A DNA stretch of 8,827 nucleotides from Prevotella sp. UBA1395 (GCA_002305235.1 DBQL01000056.1:1-8827); one strand, 5' to 3'; positions 1 through 6,059 are shown, counted from the stretch's first letter. The notes: generated by a model not told the origin, from the letters alone. Made by a program: numbers and translations.

Positions 1-6
1 AGCCGA

Positions 7-426
7 CTATCTGCGCCAAATCTTCTTGAATGCCTGCCGATGAAATTTCTCCTCGGCCTTGATCACCAACAGCACCTTACCGGCCGGAAGCACGTCACAG
101 AACTTAAGATGATATTTCTGTTGGAGCTTCTTGATCTGCAAGTCGATGGAATCCATATTCTTGATAGCCTCCAAACTGGCGGCATTGTCGCGGGTATCAA
201 TGTGGCGATACCGCCTCATCTTATTGAACAGCATCCGCTGTTTGCCCTGCATCTCCTTGTAGACCGGGAAAAACGCGGCAGCCTCCTGTGGCGACAGTCC
301 GGCCTCGGTGACGATAAACTGCTCCATCTCGGCTTCAAAGCGTTGGGGGTTGAAGCCGCGTTGCTCCTGTCCCCAAACTTGCAATGTGCCTAAGATCACT
401 GCGAAAATGAATAATAACCTCTTCAA
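7..426 (-). CDS. Spy/CpxP-like small helical periplasmic protein, last gene of the ECF sigma cluster
   Basis: The 139-residue product has a signal peptide at about residues 1-20 (basic KR, hydrophobic core, cut near WGQ-EQ), so it should be periplasmic. The mature part is charged and predicted mostly helical. A segment at about 44-67 reads LSPQEAAAFFPVYKEMQGKQ, which resembles the LTxxQ-type turn of Spy/CpxP/ZraP proteins as found beside Bacteroidetes ECF sigma factors. A heptad-like helix follows (about 84-108), then a very basic tail (FKKIWRR). The start is TTG at 424-426. The only other in-frame options before the TAA at 439-441 are ATT and ATA, and TTG gives a normal signal peptide. It begins 21 nt after the membrane-protein gene, so the two are probably cotranscribed. 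By analogy it may be a periplasmic chaperone or stress sensor. Family placement rests on pattern only and the function is inferred. Confidence 0.72.
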   Translation of the reverse strand: MKRLLFIFAVILGTLQVWGQEQRGFNPQRFEAEMEQFIVTEAGLSPQEAAAFFPVYKEMQGKQRMLFNKMRRYRHIDTRDNAASLEAIKNMDSIDLQIKKLQQKYHLKFCDVLPAGKVLLVIKAEEKFHRQAFKKIWRR

Positions 427-447
427 TGGAATTATAAATTAAATTGA

Positions 448-831
448 TTAGATGTCTGCCAAATAGTTATACATATCCTCATTGTCAAGCATGGTGTAGT
501 CGGCCATTGCGTCGACGGCCGAATAAGAGGAAGACACCGCCGCAGCATGACCGGCCACGACAGCCGAATGATCTGCATTGTTGTTGCCGTTATGCATGAA
601 AACGCCTATGCCAAACACCGCCGCGCACACGCTCGCCACACCGATGGCAACCGGCCGCAAACGATGCCACGCCGACTTTCGGAGGGCTACGACCTTGGCC
701 GCTGGCCTGTCTTCGCTCTCAGGCAGGCTTTGCATCAACTGAGAAGCAAAGTCGTCAAAATAGCCCTCAGGAACCTTAAAGGGAGTCCTGCGGCCAAATT
801 TCTCTTCTATAAACCGTTCTTCTCTTTCCAT
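448..831 (-). CDS. Single-pass membrane protein, candidate anti-sigma factor (PEGYFD family)
   Basis: The 127-residue protein has three parts. The cytoplasmic N-terminus (about 1-58) carries FKVPEGYFDDFASQLM at 18-33. A transmembrane helix lies at about 59-79. The Ala/Ser-rich C-terminal part ends in the acidic motif MLDNEDMYNYLAD (114-126). From memory, this arrangement directly after an ECF sigma gene is common in Bacteroidetes, with both the PEGYFD motif and the terminal D-N-x-D-x-Y-x-YL motif conserved. The position and single-pass topology suggest an anti-sigma factor or signal-receiving partner. It lacks the zinc-binding HxxxCxxC of ZAS-type anti-sigma factors and shows no FecR-like domain, so this role is inferred. 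The start is ATG at 829-831. An ECF-like promoter lies about 20 nt upstream, and the Spy-like gene follows after 21 nt. Confidence 0.8.
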   Translation of the reverse strand: MEREERFIEEKFGRRTPFKVPEGYFDDFASQLMQSLPESEDRPAAKVVALRKSAWHRLRPVAIGVASVCAAVFGIGVFMHNGNNNADHSAVVAGHAAAVSSSYSAVDAMADYTMLDNEDMYNYLADI

Positions 832-851
832 GATTGTTCTTTTATGTTTTG

Positions 852-875
852 GACGAAACGAAATGCGTAAAGTTT
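852..875 (-). promoter_or_regulatory. Putative ECF sigma promoter (AAAC-N16-CGTC)
   Basis: On the minus strand, AAAC (872-875) is followed by exactly 16 nt and then CGTC (852-855). This matches the general ECF promoter layout of an AAC-containing -35 element, a 16-17 nt spacer and a CGT-type -10 element. Transcription would begin near 845, about 14 nt before the ATG of the membrane-protein gene. It sits in the 115-nt gap directly after the sigma gene, which suggests the sigma factor activates the two downstream genes. The motif is read by eye, and which sigma factor uses it is not shown. Confidence 0.5.
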
Positions 876-946
876 AAATAAGATTTGAAAAATATTCATC
901 TTAAGCCACTTGTCGTGACCTTTGAGACAGCATCATCAGGTCGAGG

Positions 947-1495
947 CTACTCCCTTTTCTCAAAGTAATCCTTGATCTTTTTCACCGCCAAATGGTAACT
1001 GGCCTTGAGCGCGCCCTCGGAGGTGTCTAAGAGCAGGCTCATCTCGGAATATTTCATTTGGTCGTAATACCGCATGTTGAACACCATGCGCTGCACCTCA
1101 GGCAACGAGGCGATGGCCTCCTGAAGCCGGGCGAGCGTCTCATCACCATCGAAATAGTCGTCGGCCATGAGGCGGGCAGACACGCTCTCGTCTTCGTCGG
1201 CACTCACCCTCTGCACCAGTTTTTGGTGACGGAGAAAGTCTAATGACTCGTTGATGGCGATGCGGTAGAGCCAAGTGGAAAAGCGTGACTTGTTTTGAAA
1301 GTTGGATAGGTTGTTCCATGCCTTGATAAACGTGTTTTGCAACACGTCATTGGCATCGTCATGAGAAAGCACCATCCGACGAATCTTCCAATACAGGTGT
1401 TCGCTGTATTGGTTGACCACCATCGAGAAAGCCTCTCGCCGGCGGGCAGGGTCGGCCAACATGCCAACCAACTGGTCTTCGTCTACTTCCTTCAC
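947..1495 (-). CDS. RNA polymerase ECF-type sigma-70 factor
   Basis: The 182-residue protein has the two-domain plan and length of ECF sigma factors, which redirect RNA polymerase to stress or envelope genes. Region 2 covers about residues 22-90: DDANDVLQNTFIKAW (46-60) is the core-binding helix and FSTWLYRIAINESLDFLR (72-89) covers -10 recognition and melting. An acidic linker (about 99-119) follows. Region 4 (about 122-177) contains LPEVQRMVFNMRYYDQMKYSEM and the helix-turn-helix TSEGALKASYHLAVKKI that reads the -35 element. The start is GTG at 1493-1495; the upstream frame has no ATG before a TAA at 1517-1519, and an internal Met12 start would lose conserved N-terminal residues. It begins 21 nt after the L,D-transpeptidase gene and is probably cotranscribed with it. 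The next two genes are its likely partners. Identity is clear; the exact ECF subgroup and inducing signal are not. Confidence 0.95.
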   Translation of the reverse strand: MKEVDEDQLVGMLADPARRREAFSMVVNQYSEHLYWKIRRMVLSHDDANDVLQNTFIKAWNNLSNFQNKSRFSTWLYRIAINESLDFLRHQKLVQRVSADEDESVSARLMADDYFDGDETLARLQEAIASLPEVQRMVFNMRYYDQMKYSEMSLLLDTSEGALKASYHLAVKKIKDYFEKRE

Positions 1496-1516
1496 GAGTG
1501 ATATGTTTCTTGAAAA

Positions 1517-3085
1517 TTATATGAACTGCCTAAGCTCTCTGTACATCACGGCATCGTAGCCATATACGTCACTAAACGCTTCTATCGCCCCATTGTCGTC
1601 AGGATAAAGCGTGTAATACACGATAAAAATGGGTATTCGGGGTTTCACCTCGACATGCCCGATGAGGCGTTTGCGATCGAGGGTGTCTGAAACAGCCCGC
1701 ATCCGGCCGGTCATCTTCTCCTCGGGAATGCCCACGGGCGACACATCGGCGTTCATCGAATAGCGTATCCTGCCGATGAGACGGTCGTCCTTTTTGTCGA
1801 GCATGAACATGGCCAAGTCGAAGGGATGCTCCACCCGCACGCAGCCATGACTCACATCACGGTTGAGCTGCGTGAAGACACCGCGCGAAGAGGTGTCGTG
1901 CAGGTAGATCGACAGGTTGTTGTCAAACCGGAAAATGATACGTCCCAACGCGTTTCCCTCGCCCCCTCGCTGAACGACCATGTATTTCCCGCTCAGCAAC
2001 ATGTCTCTCGTCATGAGACGGGGAGAGACGATTTGGCCGGTCTGCCGGTCGCGGATGAAATATTGATGCTGTGTGAAATAGTACTCATTGCCCAGTCGCG
2101 GGAGTATGCTTTTCTTGACAATGCTCATGGGCATGATCCATTGCGGGTTGAGGTCCATGCGTTTCACCTGACTGATCATCAGCGGGGTCTTGGTGTCGTA
2201 TGCCCCAAAGGCGATGCGCATGGAGAGGGTGCGGTCGTGGTCGACAGCCCGCAAATGGAATGAGGGGATATTGACCAGCACGTATTTCTCGTGATACCGG
2301 GGGTAGTCGGGCAGTCGCCAGCGACAACGTTCCATGTTGACCATGATCCGCGTGCGACCCAACGTGGCAGCCTCCGGAGAGTTCAAGGCCTTGAGAAGTC
2401 TATGGTAAAGTGTGCTTTTGGGAGACATCTCGTGCAGGAAATGCGAAATGCTATCCACCTGAACCTGACGCAATGCCCTGTCGACGAAATGCTTGTCGGG
2501 CTGCGGAATCTTTAAGTCGAAGAGGATACGGTAGCTTTTTACGGCGGTATTGGGATCGTAAACATCTAACCGGTTGAAGACCCGTTGGGGATTCATGAAG
2601 CCGAACCCCTGCCCCACGGCATACCGGAGGTAGGCCTTCGTGAGATTATACTCCAAACGGGCAGCCACTTTGTTGATGCGGTTGTCGTCCGCGTCGAAAT
2701 GCAATGTCCTGAGGCGTTCCATGTCTTGCGCTATCCGGGCGAGGCGAAACTTCTTGTCGCTGAAGCCCATTTGCTCGATATGGCGCAGACAGTTCAACAA
2801 GCTGTCGGCACGATGGTCGATGCCCTTCCGACCGATCCATACAAAAGGGGCTTTGGCATAATAAAGTTTTCGGGTGTGAATGTCGGCAAAGGCGGAGTCG
2901 TTGTCTGACCGGCACAGCGAGTCGATCTCCTCACGAATACGGTGTGAGTTTAGCTTATAGGCCGAGGTGGACAAGGTCTCATAATCGGCTAATGAGAGGT
3001 TTGCATTGGTGTTTGCCTTACGATCGTGGCACGATAGCAAAGACAACGACGCAAGAAGAAGAAAAAATAAACAACGACTTTTCAA
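1517..3085 (-). CDS. L,D-transpeptidase lipoprotein, YcbB/LdtD type (YkuD domain)
   Basis: The 522-residue enzyme would make or edit 3-3 cross-links in peptidoglycan, taking a tetrapeptide donor through a catalytic cysteine. A lipoprotein signal ends in LLSC (Cys19), so it is lipid-anchored and faces the periplasm. About residues 45-250 match the N-terminal scaffold of YcbB-like enzymes, including the segment NMERCRWRLP (250-259). The YkuD catalytic domain spans about 265-440 with the signature HD-T (396-398), R409 and SHGCVRV (412-418); Cys415 is the nucleophile. The C-terminal part (485-512: IPIFIVYYTLYPDDNG, then DVYGYD) is typical of the YcbB group. No separate PG_binding_1 repeat is evident. 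The start is TTG at 3083-3085, chosen because it gives a clean lipoprotein signal; upstream in frame are only CTG and ATA before a TAG at 3104. It lies 18 nt after the T9SS-like gene and 21 nt before the sigma gene, implying an envelope-linked operon. Confidence 0.95.
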   Translation of the reverse strand: MKSRCLFFLLLASLSLLSCHDRKANTNANLSLADYETLSTSAYKLNSHRIREEIDSLCRSDNDSAFADIHTRKLYYAKAPFVWIGRKGIDHRADSLLNCLRHIEQMGFSDKKFRLARIAQDMERLRTLHFDADDNRINKVAARLEYNLTKAYLRYAVGQGFGFMNPQRVFNRLDVYDPNTAVKSYRILFDLKIPQPDKHFVDRALRQVQVDSISHFLHEMSPKSTLYHRLLKALNSPEAATLGRTRIMVNMERCRWRLPDYPRYHEKYVLVNIPSFHLRAVDHDRTLSMRIAFGAYDTKTPLMISQVKRMDLNPQWIMPMSIVKKSILPRLGNEYYFTQHQYFIRDRQTGQIVSPRLMTRDMLLSGKYMVVQRGGEGNALGRIIFRFDNNLSIYLHDTSSRGVFTQLNRDVSHGCVRVEHPFDLAMFMLDKKDDRLIGRIRYSMNADVSPVGIPEEKMTGRMRAVSDTLDRKRLIGHVEVKPRIPIFIVYYTLYPDDNGAIEAFSDVYGYDAVMYRELRQFI

Positions 3086-3103
3086 AGGTATCAGAACATT
3101 TGC

Positions 3104-3415
3104 CTATCTGATAGAGATTTTACGAACTACCTTTCCTACTTTAACGATGTAGCATCCCTTGGGCAGATTGAGGTTGTAACTCTTGTCTGACCCGTCTACC
3201 TTGATACTCATCACTCTAACGCCCGTGACATTGTAGACATGAACCACCTGCCCGGCCGCACCCGTGACATGCAAAACAGCATCATCACTGACAGAGATCG
3301 ATATGTTTTGGAAATCGTTCTCGATGATTTCCACTGCAGCCGAAGCGCTCGCCATCCGAGGTGCTCCAACCGTCATGGTGAATAAAATAAGCAGTGAAAG
3401 TATGTTTTTAGCCAT
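3104..3415 (-). CDS. Small secreted protein consisting of a T9SS/Por-like C-terminal domain
   Basis: The 103-residue product has a signal peptide (about 1-26, MAKNILSLLILF... with an ASA-type cleavage region). It is followed directly by a short beta-rich domain: LHVTGAAGQVVHVYNVTGVRV at about 48-68, then LNLPKGCYIVKVGKVVRKISIR at the C-terminus. The pattern 'v.VYnvtG..v......L.kG.YivkvG...rKi.iR' is that of Por secretion tail / T9SS type A sorting domains, which normally end large exported proteins. Here almost no cargo precedes it. The ATG at 3413-3415 is preferred over an upstream ATA-type extension to 3466, because the signal peptide starts there and the promoter's -7 box at 3442-3449 would lie inside the longer frame. 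It leads the operon that continues into the L,D-transpeptidase. Its function is unknown; it could be a T9SS substrate, an envelope-retained mini-protein, or simply a related beta-sandwich fold. Confidence 0.78.
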   Translation of the reverse strand: MAKNILSLLILFTMTVGAPRMASASAAVEIIENDFQNISISVSDDAVLHVTGAAGQVVHVYNVTGVRVMSIKVDGSDKSYNLNLPKGCYIVKVGKVVRKISIR

Positions 3416-3441
3416 TTGTCTTCTTCGTTGATTGCTTTTTG

Positions 3442-3449
3442 CAAAGATA
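3442..3449 (-). promoter_or_regulatory. Bacteroidetes -7 promoter box TATCTTTG
   Basis: The minus strand reads TATCTTTG followed by C, matching the TAnnTTTG consensus of the Bacteroidetes primary sigma factor. Transcription would start near 3436, giving a leader of about 20 nt before the ATG at 3415. No strong -33 TTTG is visible; only a T-rich tract lies at the expected distance. It would drive the T9SS-like, L,D-transpeptidase and sigma genes. Confidence 0.6.
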
Positions 3450-3491
3450 GTATTTATACGCAACATTACGATAAAAACGGCATGTTTTTTA

Positions 3492-3519
3492 GCAGGTTGT
3501 TAAGATTAATTAACCCTGC
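3492..3519 (-). terminator. Inverted repeat downstream of rnz, possible terminator
   Basis: GCAGG at 3492-3496 pairs with CCTGC at 3515-3519, and GTTAA at 3499-3503 pairs with TTAAC at 3510-3514. This gives a 10-bp stem with a 2-nt bulge and a 6-nt loop. It lies 40 nt past the rnz stop and upstream of the next promoter, the expected place for a transcription end. There is no immediate U-tract: read on the minus strand the stem is followed by TAAAAAAC and only later by TTTTT, so it is not a textbook intrinsic terminator. Confidence 0.35.
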
Positions 3520-3559
3520 CGCCACAATAATTTGCCAAGACACGGGGCATATTGCGGGC

Positions 3560-4474
3560 CTATACCTTCACGGTCATGCCCTCGGTGGTGAGAAAACTAT
3601 TGGGAAACACCTCCTTGGCCTCGGCAAGTAGCGCATCCTCATTGGGATAACGGGCACTGTAATGGCCAAGCAGCAGCTTCCCCACATGTGCATCGCGGGC
3701 CACCATAGCCGCCTGCTCGGACGTGGAATGGTAATAGAGTTTTGCGCGTTGGGCACATGCCTTATCGTATGTAGACTCGTGATAGAGCACGTCAACGCCG
3801 GCCACAAGCGTGTGAAGGGTAGGCATATAGCGCGTATCGCTGCAGTAAGCATAGCTGCGAGGTGGGTCGGAAGGTGTTGTAAGTTTCTCGTGGGCAATCT
3901 CCACGCCATCGGGCGTAGTCCATCCGGCACCATGCTTGATATTGTCGATCTGGCTCAAGGGGATGTTATAGCAGTCGATCATGTCTCTACGGATATGCGG
4001 CAAGGTGGCTTTCTCCCTGAAAAGAAAGCCACAGCAGGCTATGCGGTGTTGCAAAGGGATAGATTCGACGGTGATGCTTCGATCTTCGTAGATGACCTGA
4101 TGACGCATGGTATCGACGGCATGAAACTCCACGCAGAACTCCAATCCCGAGCAGAAAAAATCCATCTGCGACCGCAACAGGTGCTCAAGGTCGGCCGGGG
4201 CATAGACATGCAAGGTGGAGGTGCGGCCCAACATCCCGAAAGTGGAGATCATTCCGATGAGCCCGAAACAGTGATCGCCATGAAGATGCGAGATAAAGAT
4301 GGCCTGAATCTTCGTGAAATTGACCTTCGACTTGCGCAACTGAATCTGCGTTCCCTCTCCACAATCGATCATAAAAAATTTGCCCCGTACCTCCACGATT
4401 TGTGAGGTGGCGAAGTGTTTGAGAGTGGGCAACGCACTGCCGCAGCCCAGAATGTGGATTCTGAACGGTTCCAT
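3560..4474 (-). CDS. rnz: Ribonuclease Z (tRNA 3' processing endonuclease)
   Basis: This 304-residue metallo-beta-lactamase-fold enzyme cuts the 3' trailer from tRNA precursors in the cytoplasm. Visible signatures are the N-terminal FRIHILGCGSALPT (4-17), the strand-loop FFMIDCGEGTQIQLR (33-47), and the zinc motif SHLHGDH (62-68). Further metal or catalytic positions are H143 in LQHR, D213 in CSDTRY, H249 in the HSTSEQAA segment, and H271 in GHYSARY. The region at about 150-185 (FLFREKATLPHIRRDMI...) matches the place of the flexible tRNA-binding arm. Length is the usual ~305 of the short RNase Z form. The start is ATG at 4472-4474, 26 nt after the lipoprotein stop, so it is probably the last gene of the mazG operon. 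No key residue is missing. Confidence 0.97.
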   Translation of the reverse strand: MEPFRIHILGCGSALPTLKHFATSQIVEVRGKFFMIDCGEGTQIQLRKSKVNFTKIQAIFISHLHGDHCFGLIGMISTFGMLGRTSTLHVYAPADLEHLLRSQMDFFCSGLEFCVEFHAVDTMRHQVIYEDRSITVESIPLQHRIACCGFLFREKATLPHIRRDMIDCYNIPLSQIDNIKHGAGWTTPDGVEIAHEKLTTPSDPPRSYAYCSDTRYMPTLHTLVAGVDVLYHESTYDKACAQRAKLYYHSTSEQAAMVARDAHVGKLLLGHYSARYPNEDALLAEAKEVFPNSFLTTEGMTVKV

Positions 4475-4500
4475 ACTGACGAAAATGGCTGTTAAAACGT

Positions 4501-5088
4501 CTACGGACGCTTATAAGTGAAGATGCCCTGCTTGTTCTCCAAATAGAGAGAATCCTTGCCGAGCTTGTTGATACTGAAGGTGTCTTTGTTGATGACCAGC
4601 ATGCCGTTGAGAATCTTCCAGTTGGTCCACGGGTTGGTCTCGGCCTTGACACTCGACTTGATGACGCCTCCCTCGAGTATCTCGAAGTTCTTGTCTAAGC
4701 TGATCCATTTGCCAAGCAGCGTGGTAAGGTTGATGACTTTCTGCGCCACCCTGTCGCCATCGACACTGTTGCCCTCGATTACCGCCAAACGGTCGCCTAC
4801 CAACAGGCCGCCCTGCACATCCTGAACACCATTCTCATCCTCACCAATGATGTATTGCAAAGTATCTCCGGCATCGGTGATCAGTTCCAAAGAGTGCATG
4901 GCCGTGCCCTCTCCGCATGTGCCATAGACTGTCGTGTCGGCCACTTGATTATCCACCAGCACACTGTCTGTGTCGTGACCAACGGTCTTGGGCGACTTGT
5001 CCTTGCATCCTGTCAGCAAGAACGACAACATCCCTACCGCAGCAAAAGTAAACGCTAAGGTTCGAGTGTAAAAAGAATGGTTTGACAT
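4501..5088 (-). CDS. Lipocalin-like lipoprotein
   Basis: The 195-residue product carries a lipoprotein signal: a hydrophobic segment (about 10-26) ending in the lipobox LTGC with Cys28, followed by KDKSPK. The lipid-anchored protein therefore belongs in the cell envelope. The middle part (about residues 55-120) includes YGTCGEGTAMHSLELITDAG and a beta-rich stretch GGLLVGDRLAVIEG. The C-terminal part (about 123-195) begins LLGKWISLDKNFEI and continues through NPWTNWKILNGMLVINKDTF to KDSLYLENKQGIFTYKRP, a GKW-start beta-strand pattern seen in Bacteroidetes lipocalin-like domains. The ATG at 5086-5088 is preferred over a start at 5133 because the longer form would add 15 polar residues before the signal and overlap mazG. 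It begins 11 nt after the mazG stop and sits 26 nt before rnz. Ligand and role are unknown. Confidence 0.82.
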   Translation of the reverse strand: MSNHSFYTRTLAFTFAAVGMLSFLLTGCKDKSPKTVGHDTDSVLVDNQVADTTVYGTCGEGTAMHSLELITDAGDTLQYIIGEDENGVQDVQGGLLVGDRLAVIEGNSVDGDRVAQKVINLTTLLGKWISLDKNFEILEGGVIKSSVKAETNPWTNWKILNGMLVINKDTFSINKLGKDSLYLENKQGIFTYKRP

Positions 5089-5099
5089 ATTAAAATGGT

Positions 5100-6002
5100 T
5101 TATTGTTGTTCTGAGTGTTTGGCCTCGTTCCAAAGGCGGTCCATCTCATCAAGACTGAGGCTGTTCAACGCCCTGCCCGACTCTCTGACCTGCTGTTCTA
5201 TGTAGTTGAAACGAGTGATAAACTTTCGGTTGGTGTATTCGAGCGCGTCATCGGGATTGAGATGATAGAGGCGCGCCGCATTGATGACGCTGAAGATAAA
5301 GTCGCCCAACTCCTGCTCCGAACGTTCCCAATCTTCTCTCTTCAGTTCGGCTTCGAGTTCAGAAAGTTCTTCCCTCACCTTGGCCCATACATCCTCTTTC
5401 TTTTCCCAGTCGAAACCCACGTTGCGCGCTTTGTCTTGTATGCGATAAGCCTTGATCATCGATGGCAAAGCATTGGGCACTCCGCTCAACACGCTTTCAT
5501 TGCCGTCTTTCTCTCTTTGCTTCATTTGCTCCCAAGTCAGTTCCACTTCATCGGAGGTCTGAGGATTGTCGTCTACATGATCCGAATCGCCCTTATAGAC
5601 TACCTGTCCGCGCCCATTAATCTTCATGTCGGGATTGGCAACGGTGAAAGGTTCGTTGTCGATGCCCCAATCCCCTTGGGTCTCCCTCCAGTCGATGAAT
5701 GGGTGGCGGAACATCAGCTTGTCGGCCTCCTGATTGCATACGTCGGCAATATCAAACTCGCCATCCTCGTTTCCAATCATGGAATAAAACATGACGTGCT
5801 CCATCACGTCGCCAAGCTCTTTCATGATCTCTCGATAATCGTGCCTGATGAGGGCGTCAGCCAGTTCGAAGACCTCTTCTATCGTGTTTGAGCGAATGCT
5901 GTCCAAGGTCTGCTTGCGATCCCACGGGCATTCCTTACGGAGTCGATGCTGAATGTCTAATAACCGTCCGAAGGCTTCCAGTTTCTCTTTTCGTGTATGC
6001 AC
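5100..6002 (-). CDS. mazG: MazG nucleoside triphosphate pyrophosphohydrolase
   Basis: The 300-residue enzyme hydrolyses (d)NTPs to NMP and pyrophosphate; in E. coli MazG helps clean the nucleotide pool and lowers ppGpp during starvation. It has the tandem MazG layout. Domain 1 (about 9-100) has CPWDRKQT (25-32), the Mg-binding EEVFE (42-46) and ELGD (62-65). Domain 2 (about 170-295) has ALPSMIKAYRIQDKARNVGFDW (178-199), EELSE (211-215) and ELGD (231-234). Both domains keep their acidic residues. The linker between HPFID (100-104) and WEQMK (157-161) is about 52 residues, clearly longer than in E. coli MazG (263 aa in total). The start is GTG at 6000-6002; there is no in-frame ATG before a TAA at 6027-6029. 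It is the first gene of the mazG-lipoprotein-rnz operon, divergent from valS. Confidence 0.96.
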   Translation of the reverse strand: MHTRKEKLEAFGRLLDIQHRLRKECPWDRKQTLDSIRSNTIEEVFELADALIRHDYREIMKELGDVMEHVMFYSMIGNEDGEFDIADVCNQEADKLMFRHPFIDWRETQGDWGIDNEPFTVANPDMKINGRGQVVYKGDSDHVDDNPQTSDEVELTWEQMKQREKDGNESVLSGVPNALPSMIKAYRIQDKARNVGFDWEKKEDVWAKVREELSELEAELKREDWERSEQELGDFIFSVINAARLYHLNPDDALEYTNRKFITRFNYIEQQVRESGRALNSLSLDEMDRLWNEAKHSEQQ

Positions 6003-6021
6003 TTTTTCTATATTTTTGATG

Positions 6022-6029
6022 CAAAGTTA
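6022..6029 (-). promoter_or_regulatory. -7 promoter box TAACTTTG for the mazG operon
   Basis: Minus-strand TAACTTTG followed by C matches the Bacteroidetes TAnnTTTG consensus. It lies about 20 nt before the mazG GTG start, giving a leader of roughly 14 nt. The -33 region is T-rich (around 6046-6051) without a clear TTTG. Together with the plus-strand box at 6052-6059 it forms a divergent promoter pair. Confidence 0.65.
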
Positions 6030-6051
6030 GGTATTTTAGATGGAAAATTCG

Positions 6052-6059
6052 TAAATTTG
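6052..6059 (+). promoter_or_regulatory. -7 promoter box TAAATTTG for valS
   Basis: TAAATTTG followed by C fits the Bacteroidetes TAnnTTTG consensus. Transcription should begin near 6066, giving a leader of about 37 nt to the valS ATG at 6103. The leader is A/T-rich with no evident T-box, attenuator hairpin or Shine-Dalgarno sequence. A degenerate -33 element (TTAG, 6027-6030) would have a 21-nt spacer and overlaps the mazG -7 box. Confidence 0.65.

Noticed and set aside
901..946. GACCT/AGGTC pairing after the sigma gene as a terminator
   Set aside because: The stem is only 5 bp with a 16-nt loop and no U-tract, so it is not supported.
3104..3466. Longer start for the T9SS-like protein
   Set aside because: The extension would put 17 polar/basic residues before the signal peptide and would include the -7 promoter box; ATG at 3415 fits better.
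3455..3492. Second ECF-like promoter (AAAC...CGTA) before the T9SS-like gene
   Set aside because: The spacer is 13 nt rather than about 16, and a good TAnnTTTG box lies nearby; not supported by eye.
3662..4405. 247-codon plus-strand frame opposite rnz
   Set aside because: rnz has intact catalytic motifs over the same bases; the antisense translation shows no motifs or signal.
4501..5133. Longer start for the lipoprotein between mazG and rnz
   Set aside because: It overlaps mazG and adds 15 polar residues before a normal lipoprotein signal; ATG at 5088 is the better start.
5115..5891. 258-codon plus-strand frame opposite mazG
   Set aside because: It is antisense to a clear MazG; the hydrophobic look results from complementing acidic and charged codons.
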